Shown here one piece after another: positions 1 to 7,458 of a stretch of 33,169 bases of DNA (its first letter is position 1; every line of letters begins with the position of its first letter). The position numbers and the translations under genes were made by a program. Source of the stretch: a virus; the IMG/VR virus record IMGVR_UViG_3300025322_000106, positions 1-33,169 of that record; one strand, 5' to 3'. The notes under the pieces are model-generated. The model was not told the DNA's origin. It made no database searches and was given only the letters and a program-made list of their open reading frames with translations.

Positions 1-1
1 A

Positions 2-448
2 GCGCGCGCGGCGAACCAGGCTTATTTCTACCGCACCGAACTCATCGCCCGCACTGAGATACTTCGCGCCAGCAATAACGGCGCGCTGGCGATCTACGAG
101 CGCAACCAGGACGTGCTGAAAGGTTGGCAGTGGACGGCGACGAAAGATGAAAGAACGTGTCCAATCTGCGGCGCATTGGACGGCCAGCAATTCCGCTTCG
201 GCAGCCAGCACTTGCCGCCGCCGACGGGCAGCCACCCGCGCTGCCGCTGCACGCCGACGCCGATCTTAATCAATTCCGCGTTGGAAGAGCGCATCGTCGG
301 CGCGCGCCAGACCTACCGCGAATGGGCCGCCGCGCGCGGGATCACCATCGCGCAGGACGGCGGGGTGCTGTACTTCCGCTCGACGCCGCCGCCGAAATCC
401 CCTAGCGCAGATGCAGTCAAAGCCGCGCCGCATTTGTATTCCACGTGA
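2..448 (+). CDS. Minor head protein (Mu gpF / SPP1 gp7-like), C-terminal part
   Basis: The reading frame is open from the left edge, so this is the last 148 residues of a larger gene. Near the start it reads RTEILRASNNGALAIYE, then a treble-clef-like block with C-P-I-C followed by DGQQF, and an H-P-R-C-R-C motif about 25 residues later. This order (TE..N, C-x2-C, DG, HPxCRC) is typical of the head morphogenesis domain of Mu gpF and SPP1 gp7, which is a minor capsid component that binds the portal region and is usually encoded just downstream of the portal gene. The last 30 residues are poorly ordered and proline-rich. Its TGA stop overlaps the GTG start of the next gene, suggesting translational coupling. 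Family assignment is from recognised motifs; the role in this phage is inferred from the following capsid genes. Confidence 0.85.
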   Translation, partial: ARAANQAYFYRTELIARTEILRASNNGALAIYERNQDVLKGWQWTATKDERTCPICGALDGQQFRFGSQHLPPPTGSHPRCRCTPTPILINSALEERIVGARQTYREWAAARGITIAQDGGVLYFRSTPPPKSPSADAVKAAPHLYST

Positions 449-696
449 CTCTTTCGACGCTCCCCGCCGCGCCACTCGTCGTTTCTCCGACGCGCCCTCC
501 TTCAACTGTCGCTCAGGGCTGGCTCTTGCAGCACCGCACGGGCAGCGGCCTGTTCGTCGTCAGCCAGGCGGGGACGCTGCTTTTCCGGCTGGATACCGTT
601 TCAGGCACGCTCTTCGCCTGGGATAAGAAGGCCGGGCGCGAGATACCCATACGCTTGTCCGACTTGACAGGCCTCTTGCCGCCCGCGAAAATCTGA
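445..696 (+). CDS. Small hypothetical protein coupled to minor head gene
   Basis: An 83-residue protein starting at GTG inside the stop codon of the minor head gene (GTGA overlap). No ribosome binding site is visible, so expression probably depends on coupling. The C-terminal half reads like a small beta-rich domain (SGLFVVSQAGTLLFRLD, then GTLFAWDKKAGREIPI), while the first 25 residues are low-complexity. I do not recognise the family. Position between the minor head protein and the capsid protease suggests a head-module accessory, but nothing in the sequence defines a function. A later in-frame start cannot be excluded. Confidence 0.5.
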   Translation: MTLSTLPAAPLVVSPTRPPSTVAQGWLLQHRTGSGLFVVSQAGTLLFRLDTVSGTLFAWDKKAGREIPIRLSDLTGLLPPAKI

Positions 697-704
697 CATA
701 CAAT
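664..704 (+). promoter_or_regulatory. Candidate sigma70 promoter region before the capsid protease
   Basis: Two overlapping options are visible. TTGACA (664-669) has a 17-nt spacer to GAAAAT (687-692): a perfect -35 with a poor -10. TTGCCG (676-681) has a 17-nt spacer to TACAAT (699-704): a weaker -35 with a good -10. Either would start transcription upstream of the hairpins at 716-736 and 758-796. Not proven; the tract lies at the end of the preceding gene. Confidence 0.4.
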
Positions 705-715
705 ACGTCCGAGTT

Positions 716-736
716 CCCTGGCAACGCCCGCCAGGG
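716..736. repeat. Intercistronic GC hairpin (CCCTGGC/GCCAGGG)
   Basis: Perfect 7-bp inverted repeat CCCTGGC (716-722) and GCCAGGG (730-736) with a 7-nt loop, in the gap before the capsid protease. It is nearly the same element as the hairpin at 14399-14420: both carry CCCTGGC, then CCCGCCAGGGCAG. There is no T tract after it, so it is not a typical terminator. Confidence 0.7.
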
Positions 737-757
737 CAGTTGTGCCGCAGAGCCGTG

Positions 758-796
758 AGCCGCGCCGGGATCGCTTCCGGGAGCGGCTTTTGTTTT
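758..796 (+). terminator. Intrinsic-terminator-like hairpin just upstream of the capsid protease
   Basis: AGCCGC (758-763) pairs with GCGGCT (783-788). Inside, CCGGGA pairs with TTCCGG around a TCGC loop. The stem is followed by TTTTGTTTT. The structure ends 14 nt before the ATG at 811, so it could act as an attenuator between a promoter near 700 and the protease gene, or reduce read-through from the minor head gene. The 12-nt word AGCCGTGAGCCG at 751-762 recurs at 2599-2610 before the next gene. Confidence 0.55.
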
Positions 797-810
797 GCGG
801 AGCAGGGATT

Positions 811-2568
811 ATGCCTTACAAAGTTTTCGGCTTATGCGTTCATAAACTAAACGCCGACGGGTCGAAGGGCGAGCGGGTCAAGTGTCACAAGACGCCGGCG
901 GAAGCCGCCGAGCACGTCAAGGCGCTGTACGCCAACGTCAAGGATTCGGAGCGCGGCCTATGGCCGACTCTTTTAGAAGCCGTCAGCACCAATCAGAAAA
1001 TGGATGCCGTGCGGCGCGCTTTTACCGAAAAGTTCAATCCGCAATCGGGTAATGCGATCCAGGCAGATTATTGCTATATCAAAGAGTTCTTCCTGGATGA
1101 TGGCTATCTGATCGCGGAAAAGGGGGCTGATCTTTACCGGGTTGATTTTTCAAAAAGCGATGACGAATACAAATTCCCGGAAAAAAGCGAATGGAAAAAG
1201 GTTCAACTGACTTACACGGCTGAATCTAAACGGCTCTACGAACGCACTTATTCCACCGAACTGCGCAAGCAGTACGCCAAACAGGGGATCGCCATGCCGG
1301 ACGGCTCGTATCCCATCCCCGACAAGGCCGCGCTCTCGGACGCCATCCAAGCCTACGGACGCTCCCCCGACGAGGCCACCAAACGCCACATCACGAAACG
1401 CGCGCGCGCGCTGGGCGCGGCGGCCATGCTCCCGGAAAAATGGTCTTCAGCTGCCGCTCAGACGGGCGCGAAGAACGCAGAATCTTTACGCACTGGCTAT
1501 TTTGCCGAGCGGATCGATCTGCGCGAAAGCGAACTGGACGCGGCTGAATTCATCGCGCGGCGCGTGACGCTCATCCGGCCCGGCTTCTCGACCAACACGG
1601 ACAAGGCGGGCCGTGTGCGCTATTACCCGCCTGAGACGTTGCGCCAGGCGGCCAAGATCTTCGAGGGCACGCGCGCTTATGCCGACCATCCGCGCCGCTC
1701 GGATGAGAAGGAGCTGCCGGAGCGCAGCATACGCGATCTGGTCGGCTATTACGCCAATGTGTCCGCCCTGGATGACGGACGGCTGGTCGGAGATTACAAG
1801 GTCGTGGGCGAGGCGCGGCAATGGCTGTGGCCGCTCATCACCGAAGCCGTACAACACAAGCCTGATCTGGTGGAACTTTCCATCAATGCGCTGGGCAGGA
1901 CCCGCCTGGGCGAGGCTGAGGGAAGAGCCGCAATCATCGTCGAGAGCATCGTGGATGCTAACAGCGTGGACGTGGTGACGACCGGCGCGGCCGGCGGGAG
2001 TTTCGCGGGCGCGCTGCTTCATTCGGACGGCGGCGACTGGACGGGGAAACTGCTCGCCGCGCTCTCCTTCGACGAATGGCGCGCCGCGCGCCCAGAGTTT
2101 ATCGAGCAGCTCAAGGGGGAATGGAAGACCGTGCGCGAGTCGGAAGCCGCGCAATCGCTCAAGCAAGAACTGATGGAAGCCAAACAAAAAATCGAGCAGC
2201 TTTCTGCCGCGAGCCGGGCCGACGACTCCGAGCTGGCGAATCTTCGCCGGGAGAAATTGGCCGACGGGCTGCTGGCCGAGAGCGGCTTGCCCCACAAACT
2301 GCGGGCGGCGGTGCGCCCCGAACTCTTGACCTGCGCCGACGAAGCCGGGATGAAGACAGTCCTCACGCGGGAAAAGGCGAAATACGACAGCCTGCCGCGC
2401 GTCCCGGTTTCGGTCAGCGGCGCGGGCCAGAAGTCCGGCGGGCCGCCAGACGCCGCGCCGCAACCGGTTCATCCGGCGGTCGCGCTCATGGGATTAGACG
2501 AGAGCGCAATGCCGCAACCAGGAGAATCGGCGGAAGAGTACCGGCTGCGTAAAATACGCGGCCAGTAA
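811..2568 (+). CDS. Capsid maturation protease fused to scaffold, with extra N-terminal domains
   Basis: A 585-residue protein. The middle third has the pattern of phage prohead serine proteases: YYPPETLRQAAKIF followed by YADHP (candidate catalytic His293), then VELSINALGR (candidate Ser357) and an ANSVDVVTTGAAGG segment matching the conserved end of the fold. After it, about residues 440-500 form a charged, heptad-like helix (EAAQSLKQELMEAKQKIEQL) and a flexible proline-rich tail, as expected for a scaffold that is cleaved during capsid maturation. Residues 1-190 are extra: a start reading MPYKVFGLCVHKLN and a compact MPDGSYPIPDKAALSDAI...HITKRARALGA unit that I associate with a small domain (DUF6582-like) common in phage head proteins. 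The ATG at 811 is preceded by AGCAGGG; upstream in-frame codons lie in the terminator hairpin and are rejected. It is directly followed by decoration and capsid genes. Confidence 0.82.
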   Translation: MPYKVFGLCVHKLNADGSKGERVKCHKTPAEAAEHVKALYANVKDSERGLWPTLLEAVSTNQKMDAVRRAFTEKFNPQSGNAIQADYCYIKEFFLDDGYLIAEKGADLYRVDFSKSDDEYKFPEKSEWKKVQLTYTAESKRLYERTYSTELRKQYAKQGIAMPDGSYPIPDKAALSDAIQAYGRSPDEATKRHITKRARALGAAAMLPEKWSSAAAQTGAKNAESLRTGYFAERIDLRESELDAAEFIARRVTLIRPGFSTNTDKAGRVRYYPPETLRQAAKIFEGTRAYADHPRRSDEKELPERSIRDLVGYYANVSALDDGRLVGDYKVVGEARQWLWPLITEAVQHKPDLVELSINALGRTRLGEAEGRAAIIVESIVDANSVDVVTTGAAGGSFAGALLHSDGGDWTGKLLAALSFDEWRAARPEFIEQLKGEWKTVRESEAAQSLKQELMEAKQKIEQLSAASRADDSELANLRREKLADGLLAESGLPHKLRAAVRPELLTCADEAGMKTVLTREKAKYDSLPRVPVSVSGAGQKSGGPPDAAPQPVHPAVALMGLDESAMPQPGESAEEYRLRKIRGQ

Positions 2569-2587
2569 GGGCAGGGTAATCCTGCCC
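2569..2587. repeat. Intercistronic GC hairpin (GGGCAGG/CCTGCCC)
   Basis: Perfect 7-bp inverted repeat GGGCAGG (2569-2575) and CCTGCCC (2581-2587), 5-nt loop, immediately after the protease stop codon. No T tract follows. The gap also repeats AGCCGTGAGCCG (2599-2610) seen before the protease gene. Confidence 0.7.
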
Positions 2588-2633
2588 CAACATCGCGGAG
2601 CCGTGAGCCGGACGATGAGAAAAGGATACGGCT

Positions 2634-3176
2634 ATGGCAACTGCGATTTTAGGCAATCCCAACCTGTTCCCGACGGACACGATCATCTACGGTAGCGGGA
2701 ACGGGACGAACATTCTCACAAAGGGGGACTGGGTGCAATGGTCGGGCGGCGTCATCGTCGGCCTGAACACCCAGGCCAGCCCCGCCTTCCGGCTCTCCGG
2801 CATCGGCGTGGCGCTCGACCACAATCCGAAATACGACGACCTGGGCCGGGCGATCAACAACAGCGCGCTGCCCGTCCTGACGCACGGCGTGCTGCGCGTC
2901 TCCGGCGGCTCGGCGGCCTCGCTGACCGGCGCGCCCGGATACGGCGCGGCGGTCTATCCGGCCTCGACCGCTTCAGGCATCGTCGGGCAGACGGGCGCGA
3001 CCGGCGTCGGCGGCGTATGGCTGACCGCGCCGCGCCAGGCCATCAGCGCCAACCCGACCGGGGCGGTAGCCTCGGGCGTCGCCAAGCTGGTGCGGATCGT
3101 CGCCGCGGGCGACATCACCGCCGCGCAGTGGGACATCCTGTTCGACGCGCGCAATCTCGCGGTGGACTATTACTAG
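2634..3176 (+). CDS. Probable capsid decoration / head-stabilising protein
   Basis: A 180-residue protein rich in Gly, Ala, Ser and Thr with short beta-strand-like blocks (GDWVQWSGGVIVGLN; LTHGVLRVSGG; VAKLVRIVAAGDITAAQWDILFD) and no catalytic motif. Its place between a capsid protease and the major capsid protein is where many phages encode a capsid cement or decoration protein (DUF2190-like or lambda gpD-like in role). AGGAT lies 9 nt upstream of the ATG. The role is inferred from gene order and composition only; a head fibre component is the main alternative. Confidence 0.6.
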   Translation: MATAILGNPNLFPTDTIIYGSGNGTNILTKGDWVQWSGGVIVGLNTQASPAFRLSGIGVALDHNPKYDDLGRAINNSALPVLTHGVLRVSGGSAASLTGAPGYGAAVYPASTASGIVGQTGATGVGGVWLTAPRQAISANPTGAVASGVAKLVRIVAAGDITAAQWDILFDARNLAVDYY

Positions 3177-3193
3177 GCCGAGGAGATGAGACC

Positions 3194-4258
3194 ATGAATA
3201 CACAGAAGATCATCGAGATCCTCGACCCGCAAGCCGGCAAGATCCGCGAAACGATCGGGCAGCATTACACCGGCCCGGCGCTGGACGTCGAGCAGCTTTT
3301 CGCCGCGCGCCGCAACGGACACCGGATCACGCTCCAGGAGGCCTCGACCACCAACGAATTCCCGGTCATCCTGCGCGACGGCATCCGCTCGATCACGTTC
3401 GACTCTTATGCCCGCGTCCCGACCACCTGGCAGGAATGGGCCATGACCATGCCCTCCGACAAGCAGGCCGAAAACTGGGCCGAAGAGAACGACATCGGGG
3501 AGCTGCCGGTAGTGCACGAAGACACGCCCTTCCCGGAGGCTAAGCTCGATCTGGATCGGACGCTCGAAATCCGCAACCAGAAACGCGGCCTGATCATCTC
3601 CGTCACTGAAGAGATGATCCGCTTCAACCGCCTGAACATCCTGAAGCGGCACGCCGAGAAGCTGGGCCGCGCGGCGGCGCGCACGCGCGAAGTGGCCTGC
3701 TACTCGGTTGCCACGGCCGCCGGGAACTACAACCGCACGACCGCCGACAACGACATCGGCAACAATACGGCGGCCACGACTTTCAGCGCGACCGGGTTGA
3801 ACACGGCCTTGACCACGCTGCGCACCATGAAGGACCGCAAGACGGGGAGTTATCTGGGCGTCAACCCGGACACGCTGCTCGTCACGCCGCGCCTGGAAAT
3901 GGCGGTCAAGCAATTGCTTTTGTCGCCCTTCCTGATCGGGCCGAGCGACGTCGTCACGGCGCAGACGTATGGTACCGGCACCACCAACCCCTTCCGGGGC
4001 GTGGTCAACCGCATCATCGTCAGCCCGCGCGTCGGCTCGTCCTACCAGTGGGTGCTGATGGAAGCCAAGCAAGCCGTAATCCTGCAGGAAGTCGAAGGGC
4101 TGCAAATCCTGCAAGAATCCGCCGGTCGCGTCGAGCACGAAGGGTATTTCGTCTACGACCACGTGCGCTACCGCGTGCGCGATTGGTACGGCGTCGGCAT
4201 GCTGAACGATCGATACGCGTACTTCAGTTCTTCGACGACTGCTCCGGCGGTTGACTAA
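3194..4258 (+). CDS. Major capsid protein (Mu gpT-like, HK97 fold)
   Basis: A 354-residue protein with a strong GAGGAGATGAGACC ribosome binding region before the ATG. The size, position after protease and decoration genes, and the sequence suit a major capsid protein: an N-terminal arm (residues 1-60), a stretch around WQEWAMTMPSDKQAENWAEEND and RNQKRGLIISVTEEMIRFNRLN resembling Mu-like gpT capsid proteins, an LLVTPRLEMAVKQLLLSPF block, and a C-terminal Arg/Tyr-rich strand region (YFVYDHVRYRVRDWYGVG) typical of the HK97 fold. The same frame is open upstream through the decoration gene, but that extension has no ribosome binding site and looks like noncoding translation. The protein would self-assemble into the icosahedral shell and be processed by the upstream protease. 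Confidence 0.88.
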   Translation: MNTQKIIEILDPQAGKIRETIGQHYTGPALDVEQLFAARRNGHRITLQEASTTNEFPVILRDGIRSITFDSYARVPTTWQEWAMTMPSDKQAENWAEENDIGELPVVHEDTPFPEAKLDLDRTLEIRNQKRGLIISVTEEMIRFNRLNILKRHAEKLGRAAARTREVACYSVATAAGNYNRTTADNDIGNNTAATTFSATGLNTALTTLRTMKDRKTGSYLGVNPDTLLVTPRLEMAVKQLLLSPFLIGPSDVVTAQTYGTGTTNPFRGVVNRIIVSPRVGSSYQWVLMEAKQAVILQEVEGLQILQESAGRVEHEGYFVYDHVRYRVRDWYGVGMLNDRYAYFSSSTTAPAVD

Positions 4259-4277
4259 CTGGAATAGGGATTACCAC

Positions 4278-4308
4278 GGGGAGCGACCGTAGGTCCGGCT
4301 CGCTCCCC
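4278..4308. repeat. Intercistronic GC hairpin after the capsid gene
   Basis: GGGGAGCGA (4278-4286) pairs with TCGCTCCCC (4300-4308), with an inner CCG/CGG pairing. Only GTTTGG follows, so a weak terminator or an RNA-stability hairpin at the capsid gene 3' end are both possible. Confidence 0.65.
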
Positions 4309-4327
4309 CCGTTTGGAGAAAAACAGA

Positions 4328-4717
4328 ATGGCCGATAAACTCCCCGATCACGTCAAGCTACAGAAATTCGTGGAAGCGGCGCTCAGCAACCCGCAGCACC
4401 CGGTCTACCGCCTGGGGCTGACGCATTCGCCCATGCTGCAGCACTACGCGGTCAACGTCTCGCTGATGGCCTCGCTCAAACCAGAGGACTGGTTCGCGCA
4501 GTATCCGAAATACACCGAGCAGTTGACCGAGGTCATGCGGCTGTGCGAAGCCGAAGGACCGGAGAGCGGCGCGCCTGCTCCCTTGACGCAGGCCGATCTT
4601 GACGCGCTCAAGGCGAAGATCGCGGAACTGGAAAAGCGCGTAAACCTGGCCGCCGCGCCCGCTGCTCAGGAGACTGTACCGGAGACTCCCGCCGATGACA
4701 CAAGCGACGGTGGGTGA
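4328..4717 (+). CDS. Hypothetical head-module protein with C-terminal coiled coil
   Basis: A 129-residue protein starting at ATG 4328 with GGAGAA nine bases upstream (a TTG at 4313 is in frame but lies upstream of this site). Residues 1-80 look helical and contain many aromatic residues (QHYAVNVSLMASLKPEDWFAQYPKYTEQL). Residues about 92-108 form a short heptad helix (LDALKAKIAELEKRV), then an Ala/Pro/Thr/Asp-rich acidic tail. I do not recognise the family. The position right after the capsid gene suggests a small virion or connector-assembly protein. The last 23 nt overlap the next gene. Confidence 0.6.
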   Translation: MADKLPDHVKLQKFVEAALSNPQHPVYRLGLTHSPMLQHYAVNVSLMASLKPEDWFAQYPKYTEQLTEVMRLCEAEGPESGAPAPLTQADLDALKAKIAELEKRVNLAAAPAAQETVPETPADDTSDGG

Positions 4718-5045
4718 GATCAAACATTTCACCGCGACCATCGCCAGCGGCGCGCCGACTTCCAGCGCGTTCTTCCTGGGCGGATACCGCGCTTTCGGCC
4801 TGCTCATCCCGGTGCTGACCAGCGCCGCGGTTGGCTGGCTAGGTGAGAACACCGGCGGCAGTTGGACACTCTTTCGCAATACTGCCGGAGCGCAGTACAG
4901 CGCCGCCACGCCCGGCGGCACGGGCGGGATGCTCCTGGGCGCGGAAGGCTTGTCTTTCCTGGAAGGCTATCCGGGACAGGTGCGCGTCTCGGCCAATGCG
5001 AACCAGGCCGCTGACCGGAATTTCGTCTGGTATCTCAAGGGCTAA
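4695..5045 (+). CDS. Hypothetical small virion protein, beta-rich
   Basis: A 116-residue protein overlapping the end of the previous gene. It is rich in Gly, Ala and Thr with alternating hydrophobic strands (YRAFGLLIPVLTSAAVGWLG; GQVRVSANANQAADRNFVWYL). The ending VRVSANANQAADRNFVWYL is a style seen in small phage surface proteins, so a head spike or decoration role is possible, but no family is recognised with certainty. Its TAA abuts the next ATG with no spacing. Confidence 0.55.
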   Translation: MTQATVGEIKHFTATIASGAPTSSAFFLGGYRAFGLLIPVLTSAAVGWLGENTGGSWTLFRNTAGAQYSAATPGGTGGMLLGAEGLSFLEGYPGQVRVSANANQAADRNFVWYLKG

Positions 5046-5594
5046 ATGGCGCTCACGACCGCGCAGCAGGTGCGGCTGAGAATTTCCGACCGTTGGCGTT
5101 GGGCGGAGGAATATCGCGGCGGCGACGGGACGGCACTGAAGTTCAAGCTCGGCCAGGGCGCGCCGTTTAGCAATCTGTCGGCGCTTTCGGCCTTCGTGCC
5201 GGTCGCGGCGGGCTGGAGCGCGACCGGCGGAACGTTCGACACCGGCTTGGGCCTGGTGGAATTCTCCGGCCTGGTCAGCGCCAATTCCGCCTGGCGCGCG
5301 GAGTATCAGTGGGCCGTGTTCAGCGACGAGGAGATCGGCCAGTTCACCGCCGCCGGCGCGACCATCGCGGGCGCGGCGCTGGAGGCCGTGCGAACGCTCA
5401 TGTTCGACTCACTGCGGCGGGCGAAGTGGGCCGCGCCGGACGGCACGGAATACGACGACACGGCGGCCATGGCGCAGTTGCGCGCCATGCACGCGCTGCT
5501 CCTGGACGAGTCGACCCGCGACGACGGCGCGCAGGGCGGGATCGAGAGCTGGGCCGAGCAGCAGCAATACTGGTCGTCGGAATATAGCGGATGA
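5046..5594 (+). CDS. Head-tail connector / head completion protein (gp6/gp15-like adaptor)
   Basis: A 182-residue protein. The N-terminus MALTTAQQVRLRISDRWRW and a C-terminal helix-rich half resemble the small helical adaptors that attach under the portal ring in siphoviruses. The middle part (residues 25-85) looks like an inserted beta domain describing a measured surface (FKLGQGAPF, FVPVAAGWSATGGTFD, EYQWAVFSDEEI), and the helices follow (IAGAALEAVRTLMFDSLRRAKWA). Location after capsid and small head genes and before the stopper-like gene supports the assignment. The stop overlaps the next start (ATGA). Confidence 0.6.
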   Translation: MALTTAQQVRLRISDRWRWAEEYRGGDGTALKFKLGQGAPFSNLSALSAFVPVAAGWSATGGTFDTGLGLVEFSGLVSANSAWRAEYQWAVFSDEEIGQFTAAGATIAGAALEAVRTLMFDSLRRAKWAAPDGTEYDDTAAMAQLRAMHALLLDESTRDDGAQGGIESWAEQQQYWSSEYSG

Positions 5595-5983
5595 GCCGTC
5601 CTGACCCGGCGCGCATCCAGCGCAACGCGCTGGACGTGATCGGCAACGCCGGCGAGACGGCGACCGTGCGCCAGTACATCAGCGGCGTGACCGGCACGCC
5701 AAAATTCGGCGCGGCGACGACGTTCAACTACGTCGAGCGCACCGTCACCGGGCTTTTCGCCAGCACGCTCTTCGGAGCGCCGCGCCCGAACGAGCGCGAC
5801 CTGGCAGGCGGGCAGGCGCAGAACGCCGACATGCTATTTACCACGCTGAGCGCGCTCGGCGCGCAGGACGAGATCGTTTGGCGCGGCACGGCCTACCGCG
5901 TCGCGGGCGCGGCCATGCCTGAAAATCTGGGCGGGCGCGTGTTGTTCCGCCAACCGCTGCGGCTGGCGAGCAAAACCGGGTAA
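5591..5983 (+). CDS. Probable head closure / stopper protein
   Basis: A 130-residue protein coupled by ATGA to the adaptor gene. It is predicted beta-rich with a compact run TATVRQYISGVTG and later DEIVWRGTAYRVAGAAMPENLGGRVLFRQPLRLA, a pattern similar to small beta-barrel head closure proteins, where a strand reports a value after a W-R-G-x-x-Y-R-V hairpin. This fits the usual order adaptor, stopper, gp10-like, terminator, but here the next three members are displaced by the 6-kb modification cassette. Assignment is by order and fold style, not by a firm family signature. Confidence 0.55.
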   Translation: MSRPDPARIQRNALDVIGNAGETATVRQYISGVTGTPKFGAATTFNYVERTVTGLFASTLFGAPRPNERDLAGGQAQNADMLFTTLSALGAQDEIVWRGTAYRVAGAAMPENLGGRVLFRQPLRLASKTG

Positions 5984-5986
5984 GTA

Positions 5987-6007
5987 CGGGCGGGATGACC
6001 CCGCCCG
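5987..6007. repeat. Intercistronic GC hairpin at the start of the modification cassette
   Basis: Perfect 8-bp inverted repeat CGGGCGGG (5987-5994) and CCCGCCCG (6000-6007), 5-nt loop, in the gap between the stopper-like gene and the first glycosyltransferase. No T tract follows. It sits exactly at the left edge of the inserted cassette. Confidence 0.75.
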
Positions 6008-6024
6008 CTAGGAGCCAAAGAGCC

Positions 6025-7458
6025 ATGAAAAATCTGAATCCCCAAACACAACAGCCCTATAAAATCCTGTGGTTCGGCGACCTGGTGGCCCCAAGCGGCT
6101 TCGGGCGCATCGGCAACGAGGTCCTGCGCCGCCTGCACCAGCGCGGCTACAGCATCCAGGCCGCGGCGCTTAATTACACCGGCTGGCCGCACGATTTCCC
6201 CTTTCACGTCTGGCCGCTCGGCGGGCAGGATATTTGGAACTCCCTGGTTACGATCGTCAACACGACCCGGCCCGACCTGCTCATTTCCTGCCAGGACTTC
6301 CCCTATCATCAGACGCTATGGAACGCCTGCCGGATCGATTTTTCCCGCGTCAAATGGGTCTGGATTACGCCCATCGACGGGACGCCCGTTCATCCCGACT
6401 GGTTGAAAATGGCCGATTACGCCGACGGCGGGATGGTCATCTCGCGCTTCGGCGTCGAAGCCCTGCGCCAGTCTGGGAAGCGCGCCGCGCTCTGTCATCC
6501 GGGCGTGAACTTGCAGGAGTTCTATCCGGCGGCGGACGACGAAAAAAAGACGCTGCGTGAGAAGGCCGGTTACGACGCGGGCGATTACGTCGTCGGCGTC
6601 GTGTGCATGAACCAGGGCCGCAAGGCCATCCCGCCCATGCTCGAAGCCTTCCACGAATTTGCGCGCGCCAAACCCGAAGCGCGCCTGTTCCTGGACATGG
6701 ACAAGGTGAGTCCGGCGGGTTGGGACGTTCCTACGCTGCTGAAACAAACCGGCTGGACGGAAGCCGAACAGAAGCGCGCAGATTACCGCCAGGATTTGTT
6801 CGAGCGCACGACCGACGCGGCCAGCGGCGCGTCGCCCTTCCACCCGCTGCGCTCTCGCTACGCGCTGATGGATGCGCACATGGTCATCAGCCACCGTGAG
6901 GGCTTCGGCCTGCCGCTGGTGGAATCGATGGCCTGCCGCGTGCCGACGCTGGCGCTGGACTGGTGCAGCGGCCCGGAGATCGTCGGCGAGGGGCGGGGAA
7001 TGCTCGTCAAACGGCTGGCCTACATGGAGCATGGCACCTGGGGCGGCGCGCGCGACGCCTTCCCGGACGTGTCCGATCTGATCGAAAAAATGGAAATGCT
7101 CTACGCCGATCGCGCATTGGCGGCGTACACGGCCGAGCGCGGCTACGAGTGGGCGATCCGGCAGACATGGGACGTGACCGCCGACCAGGTAGAAACTGTG
7201 CTACAATCGGCGTTGAAGCGCGAACGAAAGGACAAACCGAGCCATGAGCCTGCCCCAAGCCCTGCCCCTGACGCCAACCAACTTAGCGATACACGCGGCC
7301 CCGCGAGCCGCCCCGGTGATGGGCGCGAGCCTGAGATTGTCAATCGTGATCCCGGCCTACAACGACCTGAAGGCTCTCATCTTGTGCCTGAAATCGCTGG
7401 TAGCGACGGCGGGCGCGGAGGGGATGGCCGGCCGGATGGAAATCCTGGTGCAGGATGA
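6025..7458 (+). CDS. Family GT4-like glycosyltransferase with unusual C-terminal tail
   Basis: A 477-residue GT-B type glycosyltransferase. The N-terminus KILWFGDLVAPSGFGRIGNEVLRRL is the glycine-rich acceptor-side loop of the fold. The donor side carries FYPAADDEKKTLREKAGY, then VVGVVCMNQGRKAIPPMLEAF, and the E-x7-E motif HREGFGLPLVESMA with Glu292 and Glu300, which binds the nucleotide-sugar in this family. No signal peptide or membrane segment is visible. The ATG at 6025 follows AGGAGCCAAAGAGCC. The normal fold seems complete near residue 395; the remaining about 75 residues are Pro/Gly/Asp-rich and almost entirely overlap the next gene in another frame (7244-7458), which suggests the original stop was lost. 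It probably moves a sugar onto a virion protein or a host glycan. Confidence 0.85.
   Translation: MKNLNPQTQQPYKILWFGDLVAPSGFGRIGNEVLRRLHQRGYSIQAAALNYTGWPHDFPFHVWPLGGQDIWNSLVTIVNTTRPDLLISCQDFPYHQTLWNACRIDFSRVKWVWITPIDGTPVHPDWLKMADYADGGMVISRFGVEALRQSGKRAALCHPGVNLQEFYPAADDEKKTLREKAGYDAGDYVVGVVCMNQGRKAIPPMLEAFHEFARAKPEARLFLDMDKVSPAGWDVPTLLKQTGWTEAEQKRADYRQDLFERTTDAASGASPFHPLRSRYALMDAHMVISHREGFGLPLVESMACRVPTLALDWCSGPEIVGEGRGMLVKRLAYMEHGTWGGARDAFPDVSDLIEKMEMLYADRALAAYTAERGYEWAIRQTWDVTADQVETVLQSALKRERKDKPSHEPAPSPAPDANQLSDTRGPASRPGDGREPEIVNRDPGLQRPEGSHLVPEIAGSDGGRGGDGRPDGNPGAG

Noticed and set aside
742-810. Upstream start for the capsid protease gene
   Set aside because: The extension lies in the terminator-like hairpin and lacks a ribosome site.
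1486-2472. Long minus-strand frame opposite the protease/scaffold gene
   Set aside because: GC-rich shadow: Arg/Gly/Ala-rich translation, no motif, no ribosome site.
2738-3193. Upstream in-frame extension of the major capsid gene (506-residue frame)
   Set aside because: It runs inside the decoration gene in another frame, reads as Arg-rich low-complexity protein and has no ribosome site, while the ATG at 3194 has a strong one.
3173-4162. Long minus-strand frame opposite the capsid gene
   Set aside because: GC-rich shadow with low-complexity basic translation and no ribosome site.
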